From the NCBI GenBank assembly GCA_027575765.1, contig JANBPT010000182.1, positions 1 to 60,441 of the forward strand: a DNA stretch of 60,441 bases, given 5' to 3'. The notes beneath the pieces were generated by a model that was not told where the DNA came from, searched no databases, and saw nothing but the letters and a program-made list of their open reading frames with translations. Both the position numbers and the translations under genes were made by a program. Origin of the DNA: Tieghemiomyces parasiticus. Its lineage: Eukaryota; Kickxellomycota; Dimargaritomycetes; Dimargaritales; Dimargaritaceae. Every line of letters starts with the position of its first letter. Position 1 is the first letter of the stretch. Shown in pieces: positions 20,963-32,782 of the stretch.

Positions 20963-21651
20963 GTTGAATAATTCTGGAATATGCAGGGCTTGACCTCGTT
21001 GTGGCCCAAGGAGGCACTCTATTGGCGCCATCCCTGGTTGGATTTCATTGGAACTTTTTTTATGGATAAATCACAGCTGGCCTGGCGGTGGCATCCCCTG
21101 GCGAGATCTGGGGTGACTGGGAGGGTGGGAACGGGTGTAGACGGGCGTGTCGAGGAGCCGCCCTTGAGAAGGGCGTTGACCTCGCCGCCCGTGTACCCCA
21201 GATAAATGGGGTGATTTAACTACGTGGGGAAGGGATCCTGGCCATTTAAGCGGCAGCTAGGTCTGCCGAGGTTCCCCCATAGGGTTGGGTGCGGAGGGCA
21301 TAGGCAACACGACAACCAATCGGCTGGCAATCAGTGACGCCCTGGCATGGCCTGTCGTATGGGCACCTGGGGGCAAGGGACTATCGCCGCAGCGCAGGAT
21401 TGACCTAGTCAGCCCATAATTGCTGGCTGGCCCCTCCACTTCGGCTGCGAGTGGCTCGTGATCAAAGGGTACTTAAGCAAGTGGCGCTCGTGGTCAGAGG
21501 GCCACTTAACCTCCTCCTCCCTCGCGTTTTCATGCCGCCTAGCTGTCCGTCACCTCTGCCTAGCTTATCGACTCTTCCGCTCCCCAAGAGACCGCCGCCT
21601 CCCACAGGTCTGCACCCATTTTGACCCCTCACGCACCTACATTTCTCCGCC
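20963..21651. other. Upstream region of the thiolase gene
   Basis: No gene recognised. The last 100 bases are pyrimidine-rich and lead into the thiolase ATG. Confidence 0.4.
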
Positions 21652-23009
<1,358 letters not shown>

Positions 23010-24786
23010 ATCCTCATGATGGTGACAACCGGTTAGTAGTATGTCACTGGTGAGCCATGTGTTTGTGATAGAAGCCGTAGTCTAAACGGCTAGCATGGCA
23101 ACATGATAATAAAAGAATTGGCATTGGTATTTAGACAAGCGCTTAATTACGCGCGATAGCTACACCCGAAACCGCCTCCTACCCCCCCCCCACCACTACC
23201 TCTCTCTCTTTTTCGCCGACGCCGGGCAGAGGGAATTGGGAAGACCGAGGTGAAAGAGTGGGCAGCAGCACGGGAGTAGAATCGTATTAATCGCGCCATC
23301 CCCACCTGTGCACAACATCAGCCAGCTAAGAATGTATGACCACCATTCGGCCGTAGTGGCAATCGTTCACTCGCTTCCCCCGCCGGGCTGGTCAGCTAAC
23401 GATGATAGTACACAATGGACTGTGGCTACCAAGGGGAGTGCGGTCGATCCTCCTTCTTTCTCCGACCGCCGTGCGGTGTTGTGGGTGTAGATGGACACAA
23501 ACAGTTGCAATTGTGCATCCGACGGCGCCTTTGTTGGACCGTATTCCACGCGGAAGGGCGGTGCATTAATCGGATACAGGGGGATCACAGGTTATCGCGC
23601 ACTGGCTCATTGTGGGGTAAGCGGGTAGTCGTGTTCTGAACGGGTCCAATGCGATGCAGCTGAGGAGTGCCTGAAGTAGCGGGGGGAGGGTCAGAATCCG
23701 TCGAGCCAATCCCGGCGTGGGTGGTCAATTCTCCGCCCCCCCCTACCGTTTGTTCAGCTGAGGAACGAGTTCTGGCTATTGCGGAGGATGGGTCGACTGG
23801 AGGCGCCGTATCTGCACTTTACCGCCATTAGTAGGGCCCGCGGTCATATTTAATCCGAGTTAACCACCCTGTCACTCTTGGCTGCCGTGCACCTCCACCC
23901 CCCGTATCCCATTCCGACTCCAGTTTATTATCCGCCCCTCCCCCCTTGCCCCCCTCATAGGATATCTCTTCAGTGTGCATTTCACTTGGCCCGCTATTCA
24001 CGTCTGAGCAAAACGCACTCCCCTCTCCAATTACCGATTTACAACTCGTGTTGATTGCTCCAGAATACGCGCCGCCACTGTTACATGCCCGCCACCCCGC
24101 TTCTGTCGCCCGCTTCCCTCGTAGGCTGACCTGGGAGAGTAACTGAACCTCTTCAAGTGATACGGCTGGCAGGAAAGTGGTTCCGTGTACACAGCCCCGC
24201 AATACTCCGCTTGCTTCCAGGACAATATCACCCTGTGCGTTATTCCCTGCAACATCGTCATTATCCATTACCAAGCTTCAATAGCCTTTTTTTATATTGC
24301 CAATCCTGGAAAGAAGCAGGGATAGAGCGAGTTACCACCTCTCGCACTCCAAACCTATCACCTTTGTTTCCTGGCCTTGACATCCTCCCACTTCTCCAGC
24401 TGACTGCCTATCCCATCCCAAGTTGCCTGATAACCGGCTGCCCCCGCCACTTCCTCCCCATTGTTTTCCACACCGTTCCCTACCAGCCGCGCTCCGCCGA
24501 GTGGTGCCTTCGATTTAGCTCACCCTCAGACCCGACCTGGTTTCGAAGTAAGGTTCCATTTCGCCTCCCCGAACCGCCCCCCCTTTTGAAACCCCTCACC
24601 TTCGCCATTTCCTCCTCCACGATTTCACCGCCTCTCCCTCCACGTTCGGCCTCCTGACCCCTGTACTAACAAACCGCCTTTCGCTATTTCCACCTGCGCG
24701 AGTCTTCCAGACGTCGGCCGTCTTCCCGCTTCACCTGCACTGCAGCTTGCCCCCGCCTTTTTTTTATTGAACCACCCTCTCCAGCC
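23010..24786. other. Intergenic between thiolase and epimerase genes
   Basis: A 146-codon minus-strand frame (23828-24268) starts at an ATG but has mixed third positions and no motif; not called. 24330-24786 is pyrimidine-rich on the plus strand and is probably the epimerase promoter and leader. C-runs occur near 23179-23190 and 23742. Confidence 0.4.
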
Positions 24787-25986
24787 ATGACCAACGCCCA
24801 AGAGACGATCCCAGTCAACGGCGCCCGACCCCTGATTCTGGTAACGGGCGGAGCCGGGTTCATCGGCTCACACACCCTCGTCGAGCTGGTGCAGAGTGGC
24901 TACGACGTCGTTGTGGTTGACAGTCTGGTCAACAGCTGCCTCGAGTCCATCCGTCGCGTGGAGACCATCGTCGGGCGCTCCATCTACTTCCACCAGCTCG
25001 ACATTTGCGACCCTGAGGGACTCGACGCCCTATTCCGTCAGTACTACGAAGGTCCGGCCCCGGCCAAGGCCCGCACCTTCCCCCACGACCACGGCGCCGA
25101 GGAGCCCCTGGCCGCCCCGGCCGCCGGCCAGTGCCGTATCCGCACCGTTATCCACTTCGCCGCCCTCAAAGCCGTCGGCGAGTCGGTACGCCAGCCCCTG
25201 CGTTACTACGAGAACAACATCTCGGGCACGCTGGGTTTGCTGGCTGCCATGGAGCGGCACGGCGTGCGCCAGATTGTCTTCTCGTCCTCCGCCACTGTCT
25301 ACGGCAACGTAAACAGCCAGGCCTTCAGCGAGACGGATTCGACGGGCAACGTGGTCAATCCCTACGGTCGCACCAAGATGTTCATGGAGCACATCATCCG
25401 CGACATGTGCGTGGCTCGCTCAGGTTGGCGCGCTGTGCTGCTGCGCTACTTCAACCCCGTCGGCGCCCATCCCAGCGGCACCATTGGTGAGGACCCCCTG
25501 GGCTACCCCAACAACCTCATGCCCTTCGTGTGCCAGGTCGCCATCGGCCGCCGCCCCAAAGTCAGCGTATTTGGGAATGACTACCCCACCTCGGACGGTA
25601 GCGGCGTGCGCGACTACATCCACGTGACCGACTTGGCCCGGGGCCACGTCCGGGCCGTGGAGAAGCTGGCCCGTGACGAAGAGCACAACCCCGCTGTGAA
25701 CGACCAGCCCGACGCGGAGAGCACCGTCGACGACCGCTGCCTCATCTACAACCTGGGCAGTGGCGTTGGCCACACGGTCGTGGAGGTCATTGAGTGTTTC
25801 GCCCGTGCCACCGGGCACACCATCCCCTGGGAGTTCGCCCCGCGCCGGCCGGGCGACGTGGCCCGTCTGGTATGCAATCCCGCCAAGGCCCAGCGTGAAC
25901 TCGGCTTCCAGACCAACTACTCCCTCGAGGATATGTGCCGGGACGCCTGGCGCTGGCAGTCCATGAACCCCAACGGGTTTCGTTGA
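24787..25986 (+). CDS. GALE: UDP-glucose 4-epimerase
   Basis: NAD-dependent epimerase of the extended SDR family that interconverts UDP-glucose and UDP-galactose (Leloir pathway; also supplies UDP-Gal for glycans). 399 residues from the ATG at 24787, single exon. The Rossmann loop TGGAGFIGSH is at residues 20-29, the SSSATVYG serine region follows, and the catalytic YxxxK is Y193-K197 in NPYGRTK. The usual tail GWxP-like pattern appears as REFAPRRPGD variants near the C-terminus. It is longer than bacterial GalE because of two insertions (about 90-116, rich in A and P, and about 297-318, acidic). There is no fused C-terminal mutarotase domain as in yeast Gal10. Confident. Confidence 0.95.
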   Translation: MTNAQETIPVNGARPLILVTGGAGFIGSHTLVELVQSGYDVVVVDSLVNSCLESIRRVETIVGRSIYFHQLDICDPEGLDALFRQYYEGPAPAKARTFPHDHGAEEPLAAPAAGQCRIRTVIHFAALKAVGESVRQPLRYYENNISGTLGLLAAMERHGVRQIVFSSSATVYGNVNSQAFSETDSTGNVVNPYGRTKMFMEHIIRDMCVARSGWRAVLLRYFNPVGAHPSGTIGEDPLGYPNNLMPFVCQVAIGRRPKVSVFGNDYPTSDGSGVRDYIHVTDLARGHVRAVEKLARDEEHNPAVNDQPDAESTVDDRCLIYNLGSGVGHTVVEVIECFARATGHTIPWEFAPRRPGDVARLVCNPAKAQRELGFQTNYSLEDMCRDAWRWQSMNPNGFR

Positions 25987-26499
25987 GTCCATCCCTGTTG
26001 CCCAGACTGGCTTGGGGTGTACAGGCGTCATATGCAGAGCGGGACTGCAGCTGAGTATCCGTTAGTACTTTCGTTTTTTGATTTTTTGGCTGTTCAGCTC
26101 AGGTTGCGTTCAGCCCGGTTCGTCTAATCCTGGTGGTACGGACCGGTCTGACTTCAACACCCATACCCTTACACCCGTGTTCATATCCCTCCCTATCCGT
26201 CAAGCTTTCCTCATAACTCTTGCCAGCCTGTTGCCATCCTATCCCTGCAGCCGTCGATCTCCCTTTGTTAGGACGAACCGTTTACAATTCTAATGATTTA
26301 AATTTTAGTACTCTTTTAGTTTCACCAATGGCTAGCTACTTGGTATTCAAACCACACCATCAGTCCACTGGCCCGGTGTAAGCGTTTTCTCGCTCGCCAC
26401 TCCCTTCCCGGCCATGGCGGCCTGGATAGTCCCAAAAACGGAACTAGATGGTGGACGTTGCGGTTGTAAGACGGCCAAAGGCATCATCTCTATGTATAC
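25987..26499. other. 3' flanks of convergent genes
   Basis: About 500 bases between the epimerase (plus) and the secreted-protein gene (minus). No gene seen. Confidence 0.45.
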
Positions 26500-27390
26500 C
26501 TAATACTCCGGTCTGGCGACAGTATGGCTTGAGGTGTAACGCGAACAGTTGTCAAGGAGCCACGTCAGGAGACTTTCTAAATCGATGCTGTCCGCCAGCA
26601 AGGAGTGCCACGAGTCGACGTCCACCTGCCACTCCTCTACGTGGTTTTGAACCAAGACAATCAGATCTTCAAGGTTTTCTCGAGTTCCCTGGGGTACTTG
26701 GCGTGCCGCGAGGGTAGACAGGCGCTTCGGGGCCTCGCTAAGCAAGGGTTCCGCGTAGAGCAGGGCCCGGACCAGATATTGGCGCCAAGAGGTGAGGTAA
26801 GCTAGACTCGCCTTGCCGTCGGCCATCATCCAGATGCAGGTGTCCAATGACCAGAGTTGCCTAGTTATGCTGGAACGGACGTGGTCTCTTTGTTGGTAAT
26901 TCTGGACATTGGAAGCAGCCCGGTGCCACCCCAGTTGCTGCTCGATGGAGCTCAAGCCCTGTGGAGAGCGGCCCAGATGGTCCAGGTGGCTAACCGTCTT
27001 CTTATAGGCCATAGAGAGGCAGCGAAATCGCGGGAGGAGGAAGTCATCGAACTGGTAGTTGAGCTTCTTCGAGTACTTGCTGAGACCCGTGAAGGGGTAG
27101 AGGCTCTCGTTGTTCACTGCATTGGTTGCTTCGTCCGCTATGGTACTGAGCGCGTGGTCAAGCTTCAAGGGCCAGTCCGGCCCGCTGATGGCAGTTCCGT
27201 CCACTCGGCGGAAACGGGCCGCGCAAACGTACCAGGCTTGTGACTCGCTCTCTTCGGTCGTTGGCGGCGCCGTGTAGGGATTCGTTGTTTCGAGAGTGGG
27301 ATGGCGGCCGGAAAAGTCGTGGTAGTTGGTGGCGGCGGCCAAGGGACCAAGGACAAGTCCTGCCACTCCGAAGGCTGTGGATAGTCGCAT
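26500..27390 (-). CDS. Secreted protein of unknown function
   Basis: 296 residues from the ATG at 27390, single exon. The start MRLSTAFGVAGLVLGPLAAA is a typical signal peptide, with a likely cut after LAAA or AAT. The mature part is about 275 residues, mainly helical by appearance, with charged and aromatic clusters (LNYQFDDFLLPRFRCLSMAY, WHRAASNVQNYQQRDHVRSS) and few cysteines. No catalytic motif, transmembrane segment or GPI signal is visible, so it is probably released or wall-bound. A TATAAATAG box lies on the same strand at 27718-27726, about 330 bases upstream. I do not recognise the family. The gene is well supported by length, start and signal peptide; function is open. Confidence 0.65.
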   Translation of the reverse strand: MRLSTAFGVAGLVLGPLAAATNYHDFSGRHPTLETTNPYTAPPTTEESESQAWYVCAARFRRVDGTAISGPDWPLKLDHALSTIADEATNAVNNESLYPFTGLSKYSKKLNYQFDDFLLPRFRCLSMAYKKTVSHLDHLGRSPQGLSSIEQQLGWHRAASNVQNYQQRDHVRSSITRQLWSLDTCIWMMADGKASLAYLTSWRQYLVRALLYAEPLLSEAPKRLSTLAARQVPQGTRENLEDLIVLVQNHVEEWQVDVDSWHSLLADSIDLESLLTWLLDNCSRYTSSHTVARPEY

Positions 27391-28101
27391 GACCTTGACT
27401 ACGTGAGTAGTAGACGGCGAGGGTTAGTGGGCGGCTGCGGGTTGAATATATTTTTCTTCGACGGTTGGCGCACGCCAAAGGACAGCTGGTCTGACAGGTA
27501 CTGGATATGAATAAGAACGCTGAGGAACGGGGGAAAACAGGTGGAGGTGAGAACAAGGGGAGGCAGGCACTTTGGGCTGTATAAATAGTTCCTAACCTGA
27601 CATGCCAGAGAAAGGGAGCAAGTTATCCGACTCAGGCTGCTGGGGTCAGCCGGACGCCACTCCCCCCCATACACACTCTCTCGCTGGGTATCCCGCTTCC
27701 TCCCTCAGGCCGGACTACTATTTATAGCCCTCCTCACGTCGTTCTCCCATAAAGATCATTCATATATGGTAGCGTCGGGTACACCGCGTAACACGGTTGG
27801 CTCTTCCAGTACTACGACCATCACCACTTGGTCGACGGCACAGGATACGGAAGAAGAGGTGGAGATGGCGCGACTCGCCCACCAACTTTGTATTAAGCTT
27901 GATTGACACATTGATGTAGGGACCCTTCTTAGGCGGGTCTGCCTGCCGGCCATTTCATAGGGTGAGGCTTTATTGGGGACGGGGCGGCCCCTTTATGGCA
28001 AGGAAAAAACAAATGATACACATTCAGGTCAGCGTCACCACGCGACTGTCGTCTCCGGACCTCGGCGGGTAAACTATACCTGTGCCGCATCCTTTTAGAA
28101 C
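27391..28101. other. Promoter of the secreted-protein gene and 3' flank of YIF1
   Basis: Contains the TATAAATAG box (27718-27726, minus) and, at 27968-27973, AATAAA on the minus strand, a plausible poly(A) signal for YIF1. No further gene. Confidence 0.45.
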
Positions 28102-28953
28102 CTAGTACCGCGGTCGTCCCCCACGGATCGGGGGCGGGGTGAGGGGAGTCTGCTCGGCCAGTCCTGAGAGCGTCCACGTGTTGAAGAGTAGGATCCAGCT
28201 GAAGACTAGCTGGAGGGCGGCGACGACGAACAGGAAATGGATCCGGTGTTTGCGGTGGTGCACGCCTGTGGCCGTGGCTGATGTAGTGTCGGGTAGGACA
28301 ATGTGGCGCAAGGAGCGCAGGAGGAAGAAGCCCACGGCCAGGTTGGTGTAAAAAAAGATGAGCCAGGTGGTCCAGCCCGGGACCAGGTAGCGGGCCACCA
28401 GGGTCACGATGATACCGATAAACTTGTAGCCGCTGTAGCATACCAGGTCTAGGAACTGGGCGTCGGAGGTGACCCCGAGTAGGTAGCAGCCCAGCTTAAC
28501 CAGGATGACTTCAAACACCACCACGGCCAGGGCCTTACTGGCCGTAACCCCCAGGATCTCCGGATGGAACATGTGCTTGGTGCCCGTCACGATCCCCACG
28601 AGCAGCACGTAGGTGACCACGGCCATGACGGGGATGTAGAGGTCGGGTGAGTTGAGGTCCTCCCGCGGGGGTTTGTACCCGGCGCTGTGACCGGTGTGCT
28701 CCGAGCGCAGCGCCAGCCGCGTCCAGTGCTTGTGGCCGAAGGGGAACAACAATAGTTGGATCTTCCTGAGTACGTACGAATTGCTCACGTTGAAGTAGTG
28801 GCGGAGCATGGACACGTTGACATAGCGGTTCAGGTTGCGCTCCACGTACTCGTGACCGGCGTGCACCGCCGACCCGGCGAACTGGAACCCCAGCTGCGCC
28901 GCCTGGTTGTTGGGCAGGCCCGACATGTCGAAGCCAGCGTACGCCTCGGACAT
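28102..28953 (-). CDS. YIF1: Yif1, ER-Golgi vesicle membrane protein
   Basis: Multispanning membrane protein of the Yip1/Yif1 complex, which binds Rab GTPases and works in ER-to-Golgi transport. 283 residues from the ATG at 28953, single exon. The N-terminal region has the family hallmarks: GFQFAGSAVHAGHEYVERNL, then RYVNVSMLRHYFNVSNSYVL and the LFPFGHKHWTR block, followed by PDLYIPVMAVVTYVLL leading into the first of about five membrane segments (115-135, 145-170, 180-200, 205-225, 240-265). The C-terminus is short and proline- and arginine-rich. Length matches family members. The next gene upstream is divergent (plus strand), so the 0.9-kb gap holds both promoters. Confidence 0.94.
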   Translation of the reverse strand: MSEAYAGFDMSGLPNNQAAQLGFQFAGSAVHAGHEYVERNLNRYVNVSMLRHYFNVSNSYVLRKIQLLLFPFGHKHWTRLALRSEHTGHSAGYKPPREDLNSPDLYIPVMAVVTYVLLVGIVTGTKHMFHPEILGVTASKALAVVVFEVILVKLGCYLLGVTSDAQFLDLVCYSGYKFIGIIVTLVARYLVPGWTTWLIFFYTNLAVGFFLLRSLRHIVLPDTTSATATGVHHRKHRIHFLFVVAALQLVFSWILLFNTWTLSGLAEQTPLTPPPIRGGRPRY

Positions 28954-29851
28954 TATGAAGGGGGCACGGCAGAAAAGAAAGGTGAAGGTCGAAAAGGGTA
29001 GGGTGTGTCACCAGGTCGCCGGGGGGGGGAAAGGGTCGTATTAGAGGATGTGGGGATGGTTCGGACCACGATTCACGGGCGGAGCTGGGCGGGGGGGGGG
29101 CAAATGGACGGCACTTGTTGAGGGAAGGGCAAAGGCTCGGGGGGGGAGGTGATTGTCGCCAGCAACGTATGGGCCGGTAGAAAAGGGGGCAGTTGGTAGC
29201 TGAACAAGATGAGAGGCGGGGGATGGAAACCAAGAGCTGCATCAACCAAACCAGGAACGGCGACCAAATGGCGGACCGATGGTCGGCTACCACCGGTGAC
29301 GACGAGTGTCGACCCAACCGGTTGACCGTGGCAGGTCCCTCCTATCGCCCACCACTCTCGGTCGGGGTCGGCCGTGGAACCACCTCGCTGCCTTGACCAA
29401 AACCGCCTCCTTGCTACGTTGGGCCTCTGGTTCCTATTCATGCCTCTCTGCCAACTCCGTCTCATGAGTAGTTTCCTCGTCCGCACTTTGTATATCGACG
29501 GCCCGCTATCCTATCGTCTTTATCAAATAGAGCCGCTTTCGTTGTCTTTACCTCCTGGTCGCACCATCGCTGCTTCTGTCCATCCGACGCATCCCCGCAT
29601 CACGGTGGTGGCGGTAGCAACCCAATTCGCACCAATATAGGCATCGGCCGCTTGGTGGCCTTGCGGCCCTGTCGACCGTTTCTTCGCCTCAGACCCCCCC
29701 CCCAAGTCCCCCCCTCATTCGTTGCCGCCGGGCGTTTTGCGGCTACTCTAGTGCCGCGCTTCTAGACCAACGCATATCCACCCCCATAACCTTGGCCCCG
29801 GACCTTCGATACAAACCAAACGGCGTAGCATTCCCCGTTCACTATCTAGCC
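28954..29851. promoter_or_regulatory. Shared divergent region between YIF1 and VPS38
   Basis: Bidirectional upstream region. G-runs (plus strand) occur near 29023-29031 and 29091-29099. The part from about 29440 is open on the plus strand, first as an ATG-started frame to 29640 and then from before 29766 into the Vps38 frame, so it may hold the real 5' exon(s) of that gene. Confidence 0.4.
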
Positions 29852-31270
29852 ATGGCCCTGGTAGTTCGGAGCCCCGTTCCTGAACCCACTGCGGGGGTCG
29901 ACAGTCAGCCGGCCGCCACGAACCGTTCCAGCGGGTGGACCTGTACACACCGCCAGCGACGTCCTTGTGATGACCTCACCGAGGCCCGGCGACGGTCACT
30001 AGAGGACCGACTGGCCCACCTGCAGATTCAGACCCAGCAGGTCATGGCCGACCTCGAAGTACAGTGCCAGAATCAAGTACAGTGCCAGGAACTGAACGTC
30101 ACGCTGCGTCATTGCAAGCAGCGGGCGCAGGAACATCAAATCCGACTCATCCGCTGCGCAGAACGGCTGCAGGAGGCCCGCCGGCTGGCGGACGGCCACC
30201 GGGACGCCCTGCGGCACCGACGGCACCTACTGGCCCTGGCCCGACGCCAGGCGCACCGCGAGCAATCCTACCTCAATGACAGCCTCGTCACCCTTGAGCA
30301 GAACCGGTACGTCGCCCGCGCCGAGGGACTTTGCCTCCCCCCAGGTACTCCTTACCATACTTGGCCTGCCCATGCTCATCCCATAATCACCCTCTTCTCC
30401 TCTATCCGTTATAATTACATTACTACGCCTAACAGAATCATCATGGAGGCCAGCGCAACCATGCGGAATGAGCAACTCGCCAACTATATGCGAGGTCTTC
30501 AGTATCTGTTCCCCATCACCACAGACCCGGACAGCGCCGGGACCTACCGCATCTGCCGACTGTCCACGCCCACCACCGCCGATAGAGGTAAGCCTCCTGG
30601 CCCAAGCCGCTCACCGGTGCGAACGGGGGGATGGGCGGGGTCACCGGCGGACTTTGGCCGCTTCGTGCCGTTCTCCCGACACTAACCGTCAATCCTACCC
30701 ACCGCCCTACCTCGCACCTCGACCTTCCTACTCAGCAGCAACTCAGCCAGAGGAAGTGAACGCTGCCGTGGGCTACCTATGTCATCTGGTGGGGCTACTA
30801 GCTCGACACCTTGAAGTACCTCTCCGCTACCCTATCAAGTTCCTGTCGTCGAGATCCGTCATTTACAATCCGTGTGCAGATATGATGCGGGTGAATACCC
30901 GTTTCCCGCTCTACCTCTACCGAAACGAATGGGACCAGTTCAACTACGCCTACAGCCTCCTTAGCCAGAATATGCACCAAGTAAGTGACGTGCTCATGAA
31001 GGGATTCAACCAACTGATATGCAACAGCCGCGACCCTAAACCGCACGGGACGCTTTCCCAACCGACCTGGCTCTCTCCTACCCAGCCCTATTACCCCTGC
31101 TCCCTATTTCGACTCATACCCTCTACTTGACCCCCGGTTTTCAACCCACCACATCCACCCAGCTGCTCAGCGCCCAAGGCATCGACTACTACGAGCCCCG
31201 CAACATCCTGGCCAACCTAAAATTACTCTTGGACATCATTGAAACCCGCGGTAGCGGTGGTATTACGTAA
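29852..31270 (+). CDS. VPS38: UVRAG/Vps38-like subunit of PI3-kinase complex II (four exons as modelled)
   Basis: Subunit of the Vps34-Vps15-Vps30/Beclin complex that makes PI3P on endosomes. Modelled exons: 29852-30306, 30436-30587, 30736-30980 and 31163-31270, giving 319 residues with phases 2, 1 and 0. The second and third donors are strong (GTAAGC, GTAAGT). The first intron (GTACGT to CTAACAG) is chosen because it keeps frame. The N-terminal half is a coiled coil (about 40-150). The C-terminal part matches UVRAG closely: AAVGYLCHLVGLLARHLEVP, LRYPIKFLSSRSVIYNP, FPLYLYRNEWDQFNYAYSLL and EPRNILANLKLLL. ATG14 is the alternative relative, but the PLRYPI, SRS and FPLY motifs favour UVRAG. The protein lacks the N-terminal C2 domain of UVRAG, so the true start may lie upstream: the frame stays open before 29852 with a peptide PDLRYKPNGVAFPVHY. 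Confidence 0.8.
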
Positions 31271-32376
31271 TTGGTCGCACCTCCTTCCCCCTATTACACC
31301 CCCCCCTCCGTAACCTTTGCGTTACGATAGGCGATAATCCAACCTGCAGAGAGGGGTGCATGACCAACTGGCCTTGCCATTGACACCTCCCCATTCCCCG
31401 AGGGAGAGAGGAAGGGTCACTACTACCAACCATCGTATACACCACCTCATCGCTCCTACGCCATATCTGTGTCCCTTACCTCCAATGAGAAGTGTCTATG
31501 ATCCCTCCTGCGGTCAAGACTGGTCCCATTAAGCGTGAGCTGCCGCTGCGTTCTATTTCGACACCGGGGATGCCTACACAACAGAGCAGGCCAGTCTGCC
31601 GCCTAGATGGTACAACCTGTTCTTTTCCGCTGCCTTCAAGCCTCCCTCAACGGTCACCCGTAACACCTGACACTCACTGTTCCATCTTCCGATATCCTGA
31701 CAATGCCCAGTACCGATGACCGCCTAAGGGGATCTGCCGAGATCAGAGGAGCTGAATGAAACCACGGCGGACCTGTCAATAAGGCAATCAAGAAGTGCAA
31801 ACCGGGATAAGGTGAAGGTTTGTGGCTGAGCACACCCATAGGCACCGAGCGCTGGCCTCCTGTTACCACTTGGCATAGCCCCCCCCCCTTATCACTTCTC
31901 TGACTGAGACCTATTACAGGTACCCTGGGATTTAGTAGCGGTCGGTTTATGGAGTATTTGTCCCCTTCCCCTGTAATTTAATTATGCCCAGCCGATAAAC
32001 CACATTGTTGAATCAATGGCTCATTGATTAGTTTAGTACAGGGCGCCTAATAGGGGTTCGAGACCAGCAACGGATTTAAGCACAGGGGCGGCCAGAGGAG
32101 AAACGGGCAGGGGTGGGTATAAAGGATGTAACGATATAGGTACAGGTGGCAGCCATCAACCCTGGCCGATTCAGGGTGAGAAAGGGGTAGGGCCTGGGGG
32201 ACTACGCAGTAGGGTAAGCCAGGCCGGGAGAAGGAGGGATGTGGTGCCTTTTCGGAAATACTTTAAAACGGAAGACGCCTAGAAATTAACTCGGCGGTTC
32301 GAAGGTATCAAGCGGCAGGGGCGAAAAGAGTGATGGTACAGGGAAGGGCGGAAAGGAGAGACGGGTCAACGATCAT
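31271..32376. other. Intergenic, no gene recognised
   Basis: No coding or RNA gene found. C-runs occur near 31298 and 31880-31888. Confidence 0.45.
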
Positions 32377-32619
32377 TCAGCAGTTTCCGCCAGCGGCAAA
32401 GAATTCCCGAATAGAGTCGTTCAAATCGCACATGCCATTACGACGGCGCCGAGGGTTGTAGGCGGCCGGGTCGGGCAGGCCGTCGTGGTCGGCTTCGCTG
32501 GTGGGCGTCCCATACGCCTCGTCGACCGAGGGTGGTGGTGGCTGCGAGACAAACATGCTACCAAGCCGCTCGGCGAGAATATCAGGGGTGTAGTAGCTAC
32601 TGGGGTAGTTAAACGACAT
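32377..32619 (-). CDS. Possible 80-residue protein with a TATA promoter
   Basis: Tentative. ATG at 32619 (context ACCGTCGCCATGTCG) to TGA at 32377. The peptide starts MSFNYPSSYYTPDILAERLG, has a PPPP stretch and an RRRR stretch, and ends DSIREFFAAGGNC. A TATAAA box on the same strand lies 158 bases upstream at 32777-32782, which argues that the longer frame from the ATG at 32835 is promoter and leader. No family is recognised. A single C-terminal cysteine four residues from a GG is noted, but it is not a clear lipid-modification motif. Confidence 0.35.
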   Translation of the reverse strand: MSFNYPSSYYTPDILAERLGSMFVSQPPPPSVDEAYGTPTSEADHDGLPDPAAYNPRRRRNGMCDLNDSIREFFAAGGNC

Positions 32620-32776
32620 GGCGACGGAATGTGTAGGAATAGCGGGCGACAGGTGCAGGGCTCTAGAGAGAAGTCGACCGGGCTGGCTGTTGGGTGGAGC
32701 GTCCGCGTAAGTTTCCGGAGCACAGTAGGAATGTGGAAGGGGGGGGAGACGGCGAGCCGTGAGGAAGTTGGAGAGG

Positions 32777-32782
32777 TTTATA
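32777..32782 (-). promoter_or_regulatory. TATA box upstream of the 80-residue frame
   Basis: TATAAA on the minus strand within CCTTATAAACC, 158 bases ahead of the ATG at 32619. Confidence 0.35.

Noticed and set aside
23828..24268. 146-codon minus-strand frame with an ATG
   Set aside because: Mixed third-position usage unlike nearby genes and no motif; likely chance.
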